A DNA stretch of 64,000 nucleotides from Limnanthes douglasii subsp. nivea (GCA_036936605.1 JAUPFV010000001.1:250106925-250170924); one strand, 5' to 3'; positions 1-11,532 are shown, counted from the first letter of the stretch. Notes: a model not told the origin generated them from the sequence alone. Numbers and translations: made by a program.

Positions 1-114
1 TAAACCTATACAGTATTATGTCAATTCACTAAAGAAACATTTTGAACTATACAAATGAAATCCAACACAAAAACATAAACCTAAACAACATTCTCACAAT
101 TAAAATCAATTAAC

Positions 115-600
115 ACATGAAACATATTAACACATGCATAAACTGAAGTTATTATCACAGCAACATATACATAATATCTATCAACGCAGAGGTATACACA
201 TCAACCCAAATTCAACACACATGGACTATAAAACATATTAACACACATACATAAACTAAAGTAAAATCAAGTAAAACATAAACATATATATAATATCTAT
301 CAACACAGAGGCATAAACATCAACATAAATTCAACACATATGCACTATAAAACATATTAACACATGAAACATATTAACACATAGGCATAAACTAAGGTAA
401 TTATCACGCAAAACAACATCATACACATAATATTTATCAACACAGATGCATATACATCAACACAAGCAGACTTTAAAACCAAAACGACCGTTAGACACAT
501 AGAGGTATAAACAAATAACCTAAACATCATTTATAACAAAATAAATAATTGACAGACACATGGAGGCATAAACATTAACCTAAGCAGCATTTAGAACAAA
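115..600. repeat. Degenerate tandem repeats, probable CACTA subterminal region
   Basis: A block starting with aacatattaacacat and containing atctatcaacacagaggcat recurs about every 118-137 bp (near 120, 232 and 350), the last copy carrying a small internal duplication. A second, shorter repeat with cacatagaggtataaac / cacatggaggcataaac follows at 490-600. The position outside the transposase C-terminus suits subterminal transposase-binding repeats; that role is inferred. No gene is visible in 1-811. Confidence 0.6.
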
Positions 601-673
601 AAAACCATTAAGAAACGCATAACTTATAGACTTGAGGAGAAAAGGCATGAAGAGATATACTAATCGACTACCT

Positions 674-768
674 ACAGATTGTTACTCGAGCAACAGGCTA
701 AGCTTTGGTCATCAACAATCTACAAATTGTTACTCGAGCAACAGGCTGAGCTTTATTCATCGAGAATG
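674..768. repeat. Two-copy 47-bp direct repeat
   Basis: The sequence attgttactcgagcaacagg occurs at about 678 and 726, with similar flanks. It probably belongs to the subterminal repeat zone of the CACTA remnant. Confidence 0.6.
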
Positions 769-811
769 TATCCAGCGGGAAGAAGATAAGAGATAAAAAG
801 GATTAAAAATG

Positions 812-1381
812 TTAGTCTAAATCGATATCGTATTGATCACCACTTACATTATTTATGCCATCTTTATCACTAACAAACTCATCATGAAACTCTTCTATTT
901 CAATTATCTCAAAACGTCCGGGATCAACAAGATTGTTAGGATCGTTTAGGTTCATATGAGGCTGTAGCGGCACAGGCGGAGGCATTTCAGATTCTTGGAA
1001 GACTCTTTGTTGTATTGTTTCAGCAACTAATACTTCTTCTCCATCGTCGGTCGGAATAACATATGTCATGTCTATTCTATTGCGGGCCCTTGTCTTGGAT
1101 ACAACTACCCATTATTTATGAGATGCTTCTTTCGATACATAATCTAAATAATAGACTTGCCGAGCTTGAGAAGCCAATATGAATGGATCATGTTGTGACA
1201 TCAGACATCTTCGATGAATTTCTATCAAACCATTTGTAGGGTGAATTTGCATGTTTTTCCTATCATTATTAAACCAAACGCATTTGAAAACACAATCGAT
1301 TATATCATTCCACCATAGGACACCTCCCAAATTTTCGCAATTTGTCGATAGTAGTCTAAGATATGAGTACCATATGTCCAC
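812..1381 (-). pseudogene. CACTA TNP2 transposase, C-terminal DUF4216 part
   Basis: One minus-strand frame runs from 1381 to 812 with a single TAA at about 1112-1114. The first part contains the DUF4216 signature: VWFNNDRKNMQIHPTNG, then DPFILASQARQVYYLDY. After the stop the frame continues with WVVVSK and an acidic, Pro-rich tail (SEMPPPVP, EEFHDEF) typical of the end of TNP2-like proteins. The break lies between the two parts. The rest of the transposase is at 7020-8163, separated by the nested LTR element. The assignment rests on family motifs. The function would be DNA transposition, but this copy cannot make a full protein. Confidence 0.8.
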
Positions 1382-1664
1382 TAAAACATGACACCACTAT
1401 TTTTTGGCTTATGACCTCTTCCACATTTTGTGTCGAAGAGGGAAAAGTTGGTGTAATATCCCTCAAACTTGTTAATCTCGCAATATGGAATATTTTCCAA
1501 TGTTGTTATACAACAGTCTAATGTATCGATGTTTTTAGTAACCTATGAATAAGCATGGAAGAAGGTAATTTATAACACTCACACAAAACAAGCAACATAC
1601 ACTAATTTATAACTGATACTCACATGAAGTAATTTAAAAAACTTCTGTAAATTTTCATCATGTG

Positions 1665-2146
1665 TGGTGTGGATAAAAATAGCCTGAGGGTAGGCTAGTA
1701 ATTTTAAGTGGAGTTTAAAGGTGGTGTAAGGGTGTTTAACGGTGGTGTACGGGTGTTTCCAAGTGGTGTATGGGTGTTTCAAGGTGGTATATGGGTGTTT
1801 CAAGGTGGAGAGATAATTAAGCAGCTTGGTAGCAGTTAATTTTCATTACCAGAAGTTAATGCTGGTGGTTGAGTATTTATAGTGTGATGTTTGGGCCCTT
1901 ATGGGCTTTCGGGTCAAGTTTAATGGACCCGGGTCATGTTTAAAGACCCATGAGTTCTAAGCAGGAGGACGGGTAGCTTAGTCAGGAAGTGTTTTAGGTT
2001 TTTTTAGTACTTTTGTCATAGTTCGAACAGCCTTAGGCTCACATTGGTTCGAAGTGATCTGTCCGGTCCAAATGGTTTGTCCGGTATTCGGAGAGAATTT
2101 ACACTGACCTGCCCTTCCGGGGAGTATCCTGAATTCGGACTCATCA
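1665..2146 (-). repeat. Gypsy 3' LTR (482 bp)
   Basis: On the minus strand it begins TGATGAGTCCGAATTC and ends ATCCACACCA, giving TG..CA ends. The plus-strand left part has four to five copies of a GGTGGTGTAxGGGTGTTT motif (1711-1805). It differs from 6158-6639 at about ten sites, most of them transitions. Confidence 0.92.
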
Positions 2147-2160
2147 GGAGCCCCTTTTTT
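2147..2160 (-). other. Polypurine tract of the gypsy element
   Basis: The minus strand reads AAAAAAGGGGCTCC immediately before the LTR start TGATGAG. This placement fixes the element's direction as minus. Confidence 0.75.
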
Positions 2161-2474
2161 AGGTGTTTGAACGAGTGTCCTTGTCAAAGAACTGAAAATA
2201 GTCCGATTATAGGAAGTGATTCTCAATTCGGAGAGAGTTGTGGGTATACCCGGACAGATCGAACGTTATGAATCCCAAACGGTTTTCGCCAGAGTTAATG
2301 GGACACGTGTCACTCTCTGATAGGTCACTCCAGCCGTTTTTTCACCTTGAATTTCGCACCACCTTCTCGAACAAGTTACCTCTTTAATTGCCATTAATGA
2401 CATCAGCGCCGTCTTTTAATCATTGCCCAACTTTTCGGATTCTCCTAGGAATCAACTCCCTTTTTTACACTTAC

Positions 2475-2480
2475 TATAAA
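2475..2480 (+). promoter_or_regulatory. TATA box for the antisense ORF
   Basis: ACTATAAATTC lies in the internal region, outside the LTR, 103 bp before the ATG at 2583. It is followed by a pyrimidine-rich stretch of the kind seen at plant transcription starts. It would drive transcription opposite to the element's own direction. Confidence 0.5.
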
Positions 2481-2582
2481 TTCTCATTCACTTTTCACTG
2501 TCTCATTATCTCTTTCAAATTTCACTCTGCAATTTCACCCAGAGCTTTATCGCTCTAGAACTCAAAACTTCCTTGGCTGTTT

Positions 2583-5564
2583 ATGTTTACAGCAAGAACA
2601 ACACTGATCCAAGGCGGCTGGCTTAACCTCTCGGAGTTGGAGAAAGCACAAAGGGTCGAGAAGGAAAAAAGACTTGCAGCAGGGCTACCATCGTCGACTG
2701 TTGAGAAACCAGCCTCTTCTGTCGCAGAATCTGATAGAGGCTCATCTTCTTCCAAAGGTACTAAGCCTAAAAAGCTCTTTCAATCCACCCTTTCTCCCAT
2801 AGTTTCTGGCTCCTCAGTTCATGAGTCAATCCCTGCTGTTGAACCAGGAGTTACTGCTATCAGTGTTAGGAAAAAATCGTCTTTTATTGCCATGGGGTCT
2901 GACTGTGACCACTCCCCGGATAAGCTAGTCATCAAAAGGCCAAGCCGGTTAGTCAAAGGGCTATCCTCTAAAAATACTCCCTCGAAATCGGGGGCAAAAA
3001 ACAGAGAATCTGAGTCTGGGGCAACTACTAGAGCTCCCCGGGAGAGGCCGTCAGGACTAGAGGCCAGCAGCCCACTACCCCGCAAAGAATCTTCTGCCTC
3101 AGAAACTCAAATTGAGGTGAGAATTCGAATAAATACGGGCAGTCAACAGTCCGGAGGGTCAGCTATGCCAAGCTTCAATCCTCCCCGGACTACTTCTACA
3201 GAAGCTCCCCCAACAATTATGGAGGAGAGGATGGAGGACTCCACTGAGGAGGTCCGTTTTGAGTCCGAGTCCTCCGGACAGGCTGATACTGCTATTGTTG
3301 TTGCCAAGAAGGGAAAAGAGAACTTATATCTGAGGCGTCCGGACCTGGCGGAGAGCCTTGAAGGGAGAGTGGGGCCATGCTTTCATAAAGTTGAGTTCAA
3401 GTATCTTTTGGCCTTGCTCAAGACCAAGTATGCGTTCATCCATACTTCAGATCTGGGTATATTGCGCACAAAGTGGGGGATCCCTGAGAACGTAAAGATA
3501 AGGATTCCCATCGATCCGGAGACCCCGATGGATTGTAAAAAGAATGAAATAGTCTTCTTTACGGAGCTATTCAACTGGGGACTCAGGTTCCCACTGGACC
3601 CGGAGATAGTGCGCTACTTTCACTTGGTCAAACTCTACCCATCACAGTTAAGCCCTAATGGTTGGTTCACCTTGATGTCATGCATAATGGCATCCAGGCT
3701 ATCAGGGATCCCTCTTCCTATGGAAGAGTTCGCTGCAGTGGCCAACCTGTGCAAGCATCATCAGTTCCCCTTCTACCATTTCAACATGGGGAACGATCTC
3801 AAAGCTGTTGATGATCTCCTGGAGTCGGAGAGCAAATGGAGGAGCCAATTCTTGTTTGTCAGTGGCTCGTGGGAAAACGGCAAGAAAATCAATACCGGAG
3901 AGAATCCAAGCCTCCTCAGAAGTAGATGGAGGAGTGACCGTAAGTTTTTATTTTAAGTTTCCGTTCGAATCTCTCTTTTCTTCTTTGTACTAACCAATTT
4001 CTCTTTTGTTTTAATAGAGCTGCCAAAGGAGCTCGGGGACTACCTGAAGGCCGGACAGACTACCTGTGGCAAAATCAACGCATGGGCTACAGAGAACTGG
4101 GAGAACCGTTTCCACAAGGCCTTTACCACTGGAAACCTAGCAAGGTCTCATCTGTGGAACACAACAGGTCGGAGAGACCTAACCTGGGAAGAGCTTGCCG
4201 CCCAGCCTGATCAAGACATTGTGCTGAGAAGGTCCCATGAGCTGGATGGGACACTCTACCTGCCTGCTCGGGCTAAAGCCCCAAGCAAAATGAAAGGCAA
4301 GAAGAAGAAAGGCAAGAAGGCGGAAGGTGATACTGAGAAGGAGGCCCCAACAGACCCAGAGGGACTGGCCCAGGTTCAAATTGATGCAGCCCTTTTACAA
4401 GTGGTGGAGGAGGAGAGCGAAAAGAAGGAAGTGAATCTCCCAAAACCCTCAAGAGCTTCAAAGAGGACTCGCAAGCAAGCAAGTCAAGGTGCTGACAGGG
4501 AAGTCAAGAAGAAAAAGACTTCCCAAGGAGATGAGATTGCTCTCCGGGACCCGGAACCCTCTTTCCCTACTGACCCAACATTGGCCGAAGAGATCCCAAG
4601 GGACTTTCAAGAAGAGATTCCAAAGGAATTCCATACAGATGAAGTTGAGGGGGGAGAGCTTAACTTGGATGAAATGGACATCACCGGTCTGGGTGGACTT
4701 GGTGAATATTTTCTTGGCCTGCCCAGAGACGAGTTCGCAGGGCCATACATCCCTCTGAGCAGCTCCAACACGGTCAATTTTAACGGTAAGACTTTCATGG
4801 TTTCTAGCGAGAAGGATATTATAGCCCATTCTCTACTTAGCAATGTACAGCCAGTGCTTACTTTGGAAAGGCAAGTCCGAAGTCAGGCAGACACCATCAA
4901 AGACCTCAGGTCTGAGAAGGAGAAGCTGTCCGATGACCTCCAGACTGCTGCTACTAAGGTTGATTTGCTTAAGGAGGCAAATGATCAGCTAAAGAAGAAT
5001 CAAGATGAAAACAACACAAAAGTTGCTTCTTTGGAAGAGACCATAAAAGATCTCCGGCCTAAGCTGTCCGAACTGGAGAAGGACCTGACAATCTCAAGGG
5101 GAGAAACTGCAGCCAAGGAGAAGCTCATCACCAACCTGACCACTGACAAAATCGCTTTACAGAATGCAGTGACTCATGCTGCTGAAGAGAAGGCTGTTTT
5201 GGTGAGGGACCAAGAGGCCACAATCAAGGCCAAGATCAACGCCTATGCCAGGGAGATGATACAAAGCGAGGAGCTAATGATTCAAAGGGTGAAGTCTGAT
5301 ATGGTCCTCCTGTTTCATGAGAAATTCCCGAAGAGGAGATTGGGGGACTTATGGCGCTATGTGGATGATGATGACCTCCCATATTATACTATGATTGACG
5401 AGGGTTATTCCGGTGAGTCCTCGTCTGATAATGAAGAGGAAACCGGAGAGAGCCCAGGCGAAGAAGAGATTGATCCCAAGGGAAAAAAGATAGTCGAAAA
5501 GAAGAGCAATATCAAGGGCAAGAAGACAGACGAGGGCGAGCCATCTTCAAAGGCTCAACCTTAA
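2583..5564 (+). CDS. Antisense accessory ORF of the gypsy element (PF04195-like, coiled coil), two exons
   Basis: Exon 1 is 2583-3939. A GT..AG intron (3940-4017, donor CCGTAAGT, acceptor TTTTAATAG, 78 bp) is removed, and exon 2 runs 4018-5564 in frame, giving about 967 residues without a stop. The N-terminus is Ser/Lys-rich and low complexity. Residues about 245-420 match the 'putative gypsy type transposon' family (RFPLDPEIVRYFHLVKLYPSQ, PNGWFTLMSCIMASR). A Lys-rich nuclear-localisation-like stretch (KMKGKKKKGKK) lies near 545. A long coiled coil spans about 731-870. The tail is acidic (DNEEETGESPGEEE). Such ORFs are known as extra antisense genes of plant gypsy elements; their function is not known. 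Here it is the only intact gene of the element. Confidence 0.8.
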
Positions 5565-5605
5565 TTTAAAAATTTATTTTGTTTATCTTTCATTCGAACT
5601 AAAGT

Positions 5606-5709
5606 CCTTGGAAGGCCAAGGCACTCTTTTTGTGATGGTGTCCGTATTATTCAGACAGATATTTTGTACTGTGCCCAAACTTGTTCAAAAAGTCCTTGGA
5701 AGGCCAAGG
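5606..5709. repeat. Two perfect small hairpins, CCTTGG-AAGG-CCAAGG
   Basis: AGTCCTTGGAAGGCCAAGGCA occurs at 5604-5622 and again at 5692-5710. Each copy has a 6-bp stem (5606-5611 with 5616-5621; 5694-5699 with 5704-5709) and an AAGG-type loop. They lie 42 and 130 bp past the stop of the antisense ORF. They may act in the 3' end of its transcript; that is inferred. Confidence 0.5.
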
Positions 5710-6019
5710 CAATTTTAAGTTGTTGAATGAATGTTTTATTTTGCTCAACCATCCTCTTCTTTCATTATTTGTTTAAATAGCTGGAGTTTAAGTAGTTTTA
5801 TTGTATTGTGAGAGTATTAAGACTCTCCGGCTAGAATTTAAATAGCCCTTAGATCTTTTAGTCCGGGTAGTATGATAAGAGATAAAATTTTGAAAATACT
5901 TAGAGAATTTTGAAGAAGGCACCAAGTTTTATTGAAAGCTCTCCGTGCCACCGAAGAGGGGAAGGTATGCCCCCAAATATTTACATGGATGTTTAAACAA
6001 GTAAATATTTACACAAGTG

Positions 6020-6157
6020 TTATTCCAAGTACATTCGAAGGTGTTTAATATTCCAAGGGTGAGTTAAAACCCTGCCATCTTTATCTTCCAACCAATAAGT
6101 CCCAGGTTTGATTCTTTCAACCACAGTATACGGACCCTCCCACTGTGGTCGCCAATT
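6020..6157 (-). pseudogene. C-terminal tail of gypsy pol
   Basis: A 45-codon minus-strand frame contains PQWEGPYTVVERIKPGTY, then LEDKDGR and HPWNIKHLRMYLE, then a stop. This is the usual end of a Ty3/gypsy polyprotein (WEGPYxV...PGTYxLxDxDG...PWNxxHLRxYY). It begins at the primer site itself: the codons for WRPQWEG overlap the primer-site bases. The whole of gag, protease, RT, RNase H and integrase has been deleted between primer site and pol tail, probably at a shared GTGGGAGGG-like stretch. Confidence 0.85.
6137..6154 (-). other. Primer-binding site of the gypsy element
   Basis: The minus strand reads TGGCGACCACAGTGGGAG, starting 3 nt inside the LTR. It matches the general form of Tat-type gypsy primer sites. 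The donor tRNA was not identified. Confidence 0.65.
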
Positions 6158-6639
6158 TGGTGTGGATAAAAATAGCCTGAGGGTAGGCTAGTAATTTTAA
6201 GTGGAGTTTAAAGGTGGTGTAAGGGTGTTTAACGATGGTGTACGGGTGTTTCCAGGCGGTGTATGGGTGTTTCAAGGTGGTGTATGGGTGTTTCAAGGTG
6301 GAAAGATAATTAAGCAGCTTGGTAGCAGTTAATTTTCATTACCAGAAGTTAATGCTGGTGGTTGAGTATTTATAGTGTGATGTTTGGGCCCTTATGGGCT
6401 TTCGGGTCAAGTTTAATGGACCCGGGTCATGTTTAAAGACCCATGAGTTCTAAGCAGGAGGACAGGTAGCTTAGTCAGGAAGTGTTTTAGATTTTTTTAG
6501 TACTTTTGTCATAGTTCGAACAGCCTTAGGCTCACATTGGTTTGAAGTGATCTGTCCGGTCCAAATGGTATGTCCGGTATTCGGAGAGAATTTACACTGA
6601 CCTGCCCTTCCGGGGAATATCCTGAATTCGGACTCATCA
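6158..6639 (-). repeat. Gypsy 5' LTR (482 bp)
   Basis: Same length and ends as 1665-2146. It is followed at 6640-6644 by ATGTG, identical to 1660-1664. The minus-strand primer-binding site lies just inside it. Confidence 0.92.
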
Positions 6640-7019
6640 ATGTGTACTTTTTATTAATGTATATCACAATGACATATCCTTAAACAAATAGAATCGAACC
6701 TACTAATACTGCTGCAACGATAATGAAATATTTATTGGAAATGCAGGGAGCTAGCTGCTACAAATTACACAAAATCTCAGCCTTACGCGAAATGAAACTA
6801 CTTCAATCAAAATCGAAATTACTACCAACGATGCAAGCAAGAAAATGATGGATCAAAGAAAGAAAATGGTTATTAATTCACACAACATCATAACATTGCT
6901 ATACGTTTGAATTTGATATTGTATGTACTTAAAAACGATGCAAGCAAAAAAATGGTCATTAAACAAAAAGTAACATGTAGAGTGAATATTACATATTCTT
7001 CCAGCCAAGGACCAAAGCT

Positions 7020-8163
7020 CTCGACGAAGTATTGATCAAGCTCCGCTATAGTGGAATCAGGATTGGGTTGAAGAAGCTGTGCATTGTATGAGATATTAAA
7101 TAAACATTAGTACTGCACCGCTTATATTGTAACAAATCAATAAAAACTCACTCAATAATAGTGGCAGTTTCAGGGATATTCTTCAAGACACCTCTTTGAG
7201 AAGGTACGCTTGTGAGATGGATCCTTCAACATATGTTTTTTGAGTCATCATGAGTTTCAGCTTACCAAGATACCTAACCAGGTTTAAACAGAGGTTTGTG
7301 ACGATTAATTTATAACAAAAAACATAAACATTTACTAAAACTAAATAGAAAAAACTTACGATTCAAAAGGATACATTCACCGATATTGACAAGGTCCACC
7401 ATTAAGCGCTTTATATGGAAAATAAATTGGAAGATGCTCCATTACATCAAAGGATACCAGAGGAAATATCTTCTCCAACTCACACATTATGTGTGCTGTA
7501 TTTTTCTCCAGTACATGTAAAATGTTCTAAGCGACGGGTTGATGAACAGAAGTTTCGGAAAAATGACACAAAATAACCGTTGCCTCATATATTTGATTAG
7601 GTAACAAATGATTGAAGGAAATGGGTAAAAATTTCTCCTTAAGGACATGACAATCATGGCTTTTCAAGCCACCAAAACCCTCTACATATGTGCAGCGTGA
7701 GAGATTACTTGCAGAACCGTCTGACAGCTTCAAATTTCCTAGCCATGTTCTAACAACCTATTGTTGGTCTTTGTTAAGAACATAATTAGCCTTTGGCTTA
7801 ACCTTTCCTAACCTTGGGTCATCGATCGAATTCAAATAGCTTCTTGAGCATAAATACTCCACATCTTCCCTAGATTTTGCATTTTCCTTAGTCTTTGATT
7901 TAAAATCCATGATAGTAAACATTAGGTTCTCCAAACAGCTTTTCTCGGTATGCATCATGTCTATATTGTGTCCAATCAGATTGTATTTCCAGTAAACTAG
8001 CTCGAAAAAATGTTTTTCTTTGTCCCATGATGTTCGGTACCATATCTCGTTGACTTGCGCTTGTGATTGGATTCACCGAATTCATTTGGAGAAGTGTCCT
8101 GTAGAACGGAATCTAGTATTTCAGCCCCGGTAAGTCGCTCGTTTTCAACTACATGTGTAACCA
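7020..8163 (-). pseudogene. CACTA TNP2 transposase, N-terminal and DUF4218 part
   Basis: Minus-strand pieces read in TNP2 order. First is a stretch with ERLTGAEILDSVLQ (near 8140-8100). Next is the conserved MHTEKSCLENLMFTIMDFKS block (7958 on), then GLKSHDCHVLKEKFLPISF (about 7670), then DUF4218: CELEKIFPLVSFDVMEHLPIYF (about 7480-7410) and RYLGKLKLMMTQKTYVEGSI (about 7280). There are several frame changes and a stop where the family has Trp (YR*MYPFE, about 7375). Further down, the 7100-7020 stretch reads NPDSTIAELDQYFVESFGPW. The transposase is non-functional. The stretch 6645-7019 is AT-rich with no recognisable coding. Confidence 0.8.
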
Positions 8164-8454
8164 TTTTTCCTTTAAAAATGCAAGTTTATTATTCCTGTCT
8201 AGGTGGTCTGCTAAATCTAAGAAAAATACGCAAAATCTAATAATTTGGTAGACTTACTTGTACGAGTAGATCTATTGAGGGGTGGAGCTGGTGGTTCGAT
8301 AAAAGAAGGAGCTGACTCAGGCCTTCATAGAGAAGAAGTGGTATCAGCTGTAGTCGATAATATTAGTCCTTAATATTTATTATTTCTTCAAAAATTCTCA
8401 AACATCTTTCTGAATGATTTCCTCAATTTCTTTGGTTCAACCACAATTTGAAAG

Positions 8455-9415
8455 TTTTGGAGGCTAAGGTGGCGTGTTCCAATGTTACATTTCCTACAAA
8501 GGAGGGTTAGCTTGGGATTTTTTAACTAATTTTTATTAATCAGACGATAATCTTGTAATACTTGTTGTCCTGAATTAGTAAAAAACAACTCAATTTTGGT
8601 ACGATTGGATTAGTTCTGATAGAAAACAAATAACTTATGGACCTTAGATTTAATCTCCTCCCCTCATGGAATTGAAGGAAAAATTTACATTTTAGGCCTC
8701 TGGCTAGTCAGTTGTACATGGTAACTATAGATAATAGGGAGGAAACCTCCTTCTCGTTTGATCATTACCTCCTCTTAACCTTTCTCGTAACCCATTATGG
8801 GCAAGTTATCATCCGTAACTCAAAGCTTAACAGTAATCTCAAAGTTTCAGACATAATCTAGGGTGGACTATGGAACTACCTATCTCATATTAGATTTGCA
8901 AGTGTTGGATATTGCAGCAACCTCCAAGAGATAAACAACCTCATCACCCCCTCTCCTCTGAACATAATCTATAACGACGTCTATTATTTGATTTCCAATA
9001 GAGAAATCAAAATACTACAATTAAAAACACTTACAACATCACTCGTATGTCCACCCACTATGTTAAGTGGGCCGACTTAGGACAACATATGTATAATAGT
9101 ATCCGTCACTCATTTGCTATCCGTAACAAATTGTCCACACGAGACAAGCTTCTGAGTTGAGGATTAATTTCTTTCTAGATTGTGTCTTATGCAACTTCGG
9201 CTCAAAAACTATTAATAATATCATCTATAACAGTAGTTTCAATCAAAACATATTTCAATCAAAACATATGCGGCTATGCCACTTTTAAGCTTAGATTCTC
9301 TTTAAATAATTATAATAATTGGCTTTCTTGGATTTACGAGGCATCAAGTTGTTCATCCTCCTAACTATGTTAGTTTTGGTGTTCTTGTCTGGACACGGTT
9401 GTTTACCACGTTTCA
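8455..9415 (+). pseudogene. LINE reverse-transcriptase tail in unit 1
   Basis: Broken frames resemble the end of a plant LINE ORF2: NVTFPTKEG, then FWYDWISSD (about 8600). A zinc-binding stretch is near 9170-9260, where unit 2 reads CALCNFSFETINNIIYECS. Several stops and a short duplication (caatcaaaacatatttcaatcaaaacatat, about 9237) break it further. Confidence 0.6.
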
Positions 9416-10450
9416 CAATAACAAAATGCTATTATATTTGGTTCCTCAATCTAATACCTTTATTTCTGCTATATCACACCACATGCTCTCAATTTTCTAA
9501 TTTACCATTTTTATTATGATTTATGTAACCATTTTTTTTATTTGATTATTGTCATTGTTTGCTGGATTCGTCCACAATCATAAACTCAGTGTCTGTATTA
9601 GTTCAATTTTATAAACTATATATTGGGTTGTACCTACCCCCAATAAATGAAGAACCATAACTACTATTAATAGTGTGCTTTCTGATAGAGAATTTATTAA
9701 CTTTACAAACTAAGAGTTTTATTGACTAGCATAAAAATGAAAGAATTGTTTGACTTATAATTTTTTTAAATGAGTTATGTACTTTTTTTAATAAGCTAAA
9801 TAAATTATAAATCCAAAAATGAAATTGGTATGGGTAAAAAAATCGTTAAAAGTTATATATTCTAAACATATATCGGATAAATGTATACAAAAGTTTATAT
9901 TTTAATATTTTAAAATGTACTGAATTCAAATGACACAAAAAACAAATCTTGTAAGAATGCTATCACACAAATAATTTCATATTAAATAATTAGAACATTT
10001 TTTATGCACTATTAGAATAAAACGAATATACTTAGGACTAAATGATAAAATTTTATACGCTTGTATATAAAATTGAAAAACAAATACATTTAAACAGTTA
10101 CATTAACAATAACTTAATATTGAAACTTTTTATTAATTGAAAACATTGATCAATTAAGATGAAATATGAATAAAGTGAGTTATAAGATATATTTTTCAAA
10201 TCTTAAATATGTAAAAAATTTATTAATTGAAAAAGTTGATCAATTAAGATGAAATATGATAAAGTAAGTTATAAGTTATATGTTTTTCAAATTATACCTA
10301 TGTAAATTAAAACGTATATTGAAAAGAATGACTTTCTACTTAAATATTAATTATCCATTTCATAGGATTTTATTTATTTATTTATAAATATATATCTATT
10401 ATTTTGTATCATGCATATGAAGCAAAAATAACATAATTTTAACAAACAAT

Positions 10451-10869
10451 ATGAAATGTTTTGACTCACATTTTCTATTATTGATGATATTTTTGTGATC
10501 CTACATAAAAGTTTATGATGCAACTTCTGTCAATCCAACAGATTGGAGACCATAAAATTATGTTGAAATTGAAAATAGTTCAGGAGCTTGAGTATTGTTT
10601 ATCTTACATTATATCAAAGGATGACGATTTAGGTGTAAAATATATTCTATTTGGAGCTAAATGGAGATTCAGATTTATTAAAAATATTTGGGACCGACTT
10701 TGTTTTCCTGTGGTTTTATTTGGGCGAATAAACTTCATTGGTTTACCGTTTTCAATGGAGAATATGAACTCTGCTAGAGAAATTATATTGTTATTGGAAA
10801 ACAAAAGGAGATGAATGTTGCGGACAATTTAATGGTGGAGAAATATATTATCCATGGAAAGACCATTAA
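10451..10869 (+). pseudogene. S-protein homolog (self-incompatibility S1 family), copy 1
   Basis: Aligns along its length with the intact copy at 14426-14845. The original ATG at 10451 starts MKCFDSHFLLLMIFL and is then stopped by TGA after 15 codons. A second stop follows where the intact copy has WGPQN. After a frame change the core is still readable: SKDDDLGVKYILFGAKW, then NIWDRLCFPVVLFG. The downstream end (DECCGQFNGGEIYYPW-like) is in yet another frame. The first Cys pair is altered. Not functional. Confidence 0.8.
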
Positions 10870-11532
10870 AACTTTTGTGGTCTTTATAAGTATTGTATGT
10901 CTTCTTCACGTATATTTATTATTAAATATAATAAATTAATAATTTTATTATTATTACAAAAATTAAAAAATAGTTATTTAATAATAATTAAAAGGATAAA
11001 AATAATCTGATAAGCTTTTTTATAAATAGAATAAAGTTTGAAAATAAATCATTATAATTTATATTTATTTAAAATATTAAAATTACAACTATGGCATATA
11101 ACCTACTAGAGTAGGTTTGTTTTGTGTATTATGAATTTGTATAGTATAAAATCAAGACCATATTGAAAATTATTGTCACTGTTTTTGAATTCGGTAAATA
11201 AATATCAAATTATATTTGATTATATATTTTAATTAAAAATTTGAGTTTAAAAATTATTTTTACTTATAAAAATAGGTAATTATGTAGAAACAATTAAATA
11301 TATTTCATTTTTTAAACAGTCCACTCTTATCTACACATTCAACCTAATTTAAAATAGTGGGGGTGAGATATCAATTAAATTCGCTTTATAATCTTATAAT
11401 ACAATTTTGTAATACAAAAGAATATGCATTGTTTCATACGGATTTCATTGGTTATTATGTTTTGGTTACAAAAGCATGAACTAATAAACTATCGCTTGGT
11501 TTTTATTTTATAATTTTTTAATATTTGTTTAA

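Larger units (their letters stand above)
1665..6639 (-). mobile_element. Non-autonomous Ty3/gypsy LTR retrotransposon (Tat-like), gag-pol deleted
   Basis: Two 482-bp LTRs (1665-2146 and 6158-6639) differ at about ten positions. They are bordered by the 5-bp target duplication ATGTG (1660-1664, 6640-6644), so the insertion is whole and fairly young. Orientation is minus. A purine tract AAAAAAGGGGCTCC (minus strand, 2147-2160) abuts the left LTR. A primer site TGGCGACCACAGTGGGAG (minus, 6154-6137) lies 3 nt from the right LTR and resembles the TGGCGCCGTCTGTGGGAA type of plant gypsy elements. Between them only the last 45 codons of pol remain, fused to the primer site, plus a large ORF on the opposite strand. 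It sits inside the CACTA remnant. Confidence 0.9.
115..8163 (-). mobile_element. CACTA (En/Spm) transposon remnant, interrupted by a gypsy element
   Basis: Minus-strand TNP2-type transposase pieces run from 8163 down to about 7020 and resume at 1381-812 in the expected order: N-terminal part, DUF4218, then DUF4216. The gap between them is filled by an LTR element at 1665-6639. Tandem repeats at 115-768 beyond the C-terminal end resemble the subterminal repeats usual for CACTA elements. Stops interrupt the transposase, so this copy is dead. I saw no CACTA terminal inverted repeat in the window; the left end may lie outside it, and the right end is cut where the tandem array begins at 8218. Outer limits are therefore approximate. 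Confidence 0.75.

Noticed and set aside
2555..3085. Minus-strand frames inside the gypsy internal region
   Set aside because: They are shadows of the long plus-strand spliced ORF. The expected minus-strand gag-pol coding is absent.
1665..6639. Plus-strand orientation of the gypsy element, with the 967-residue ORF as gag
   Set aside because: The purine tract and primer site both read on the minus strand, and the pol tail is minus. The ORF is therefore antisense.
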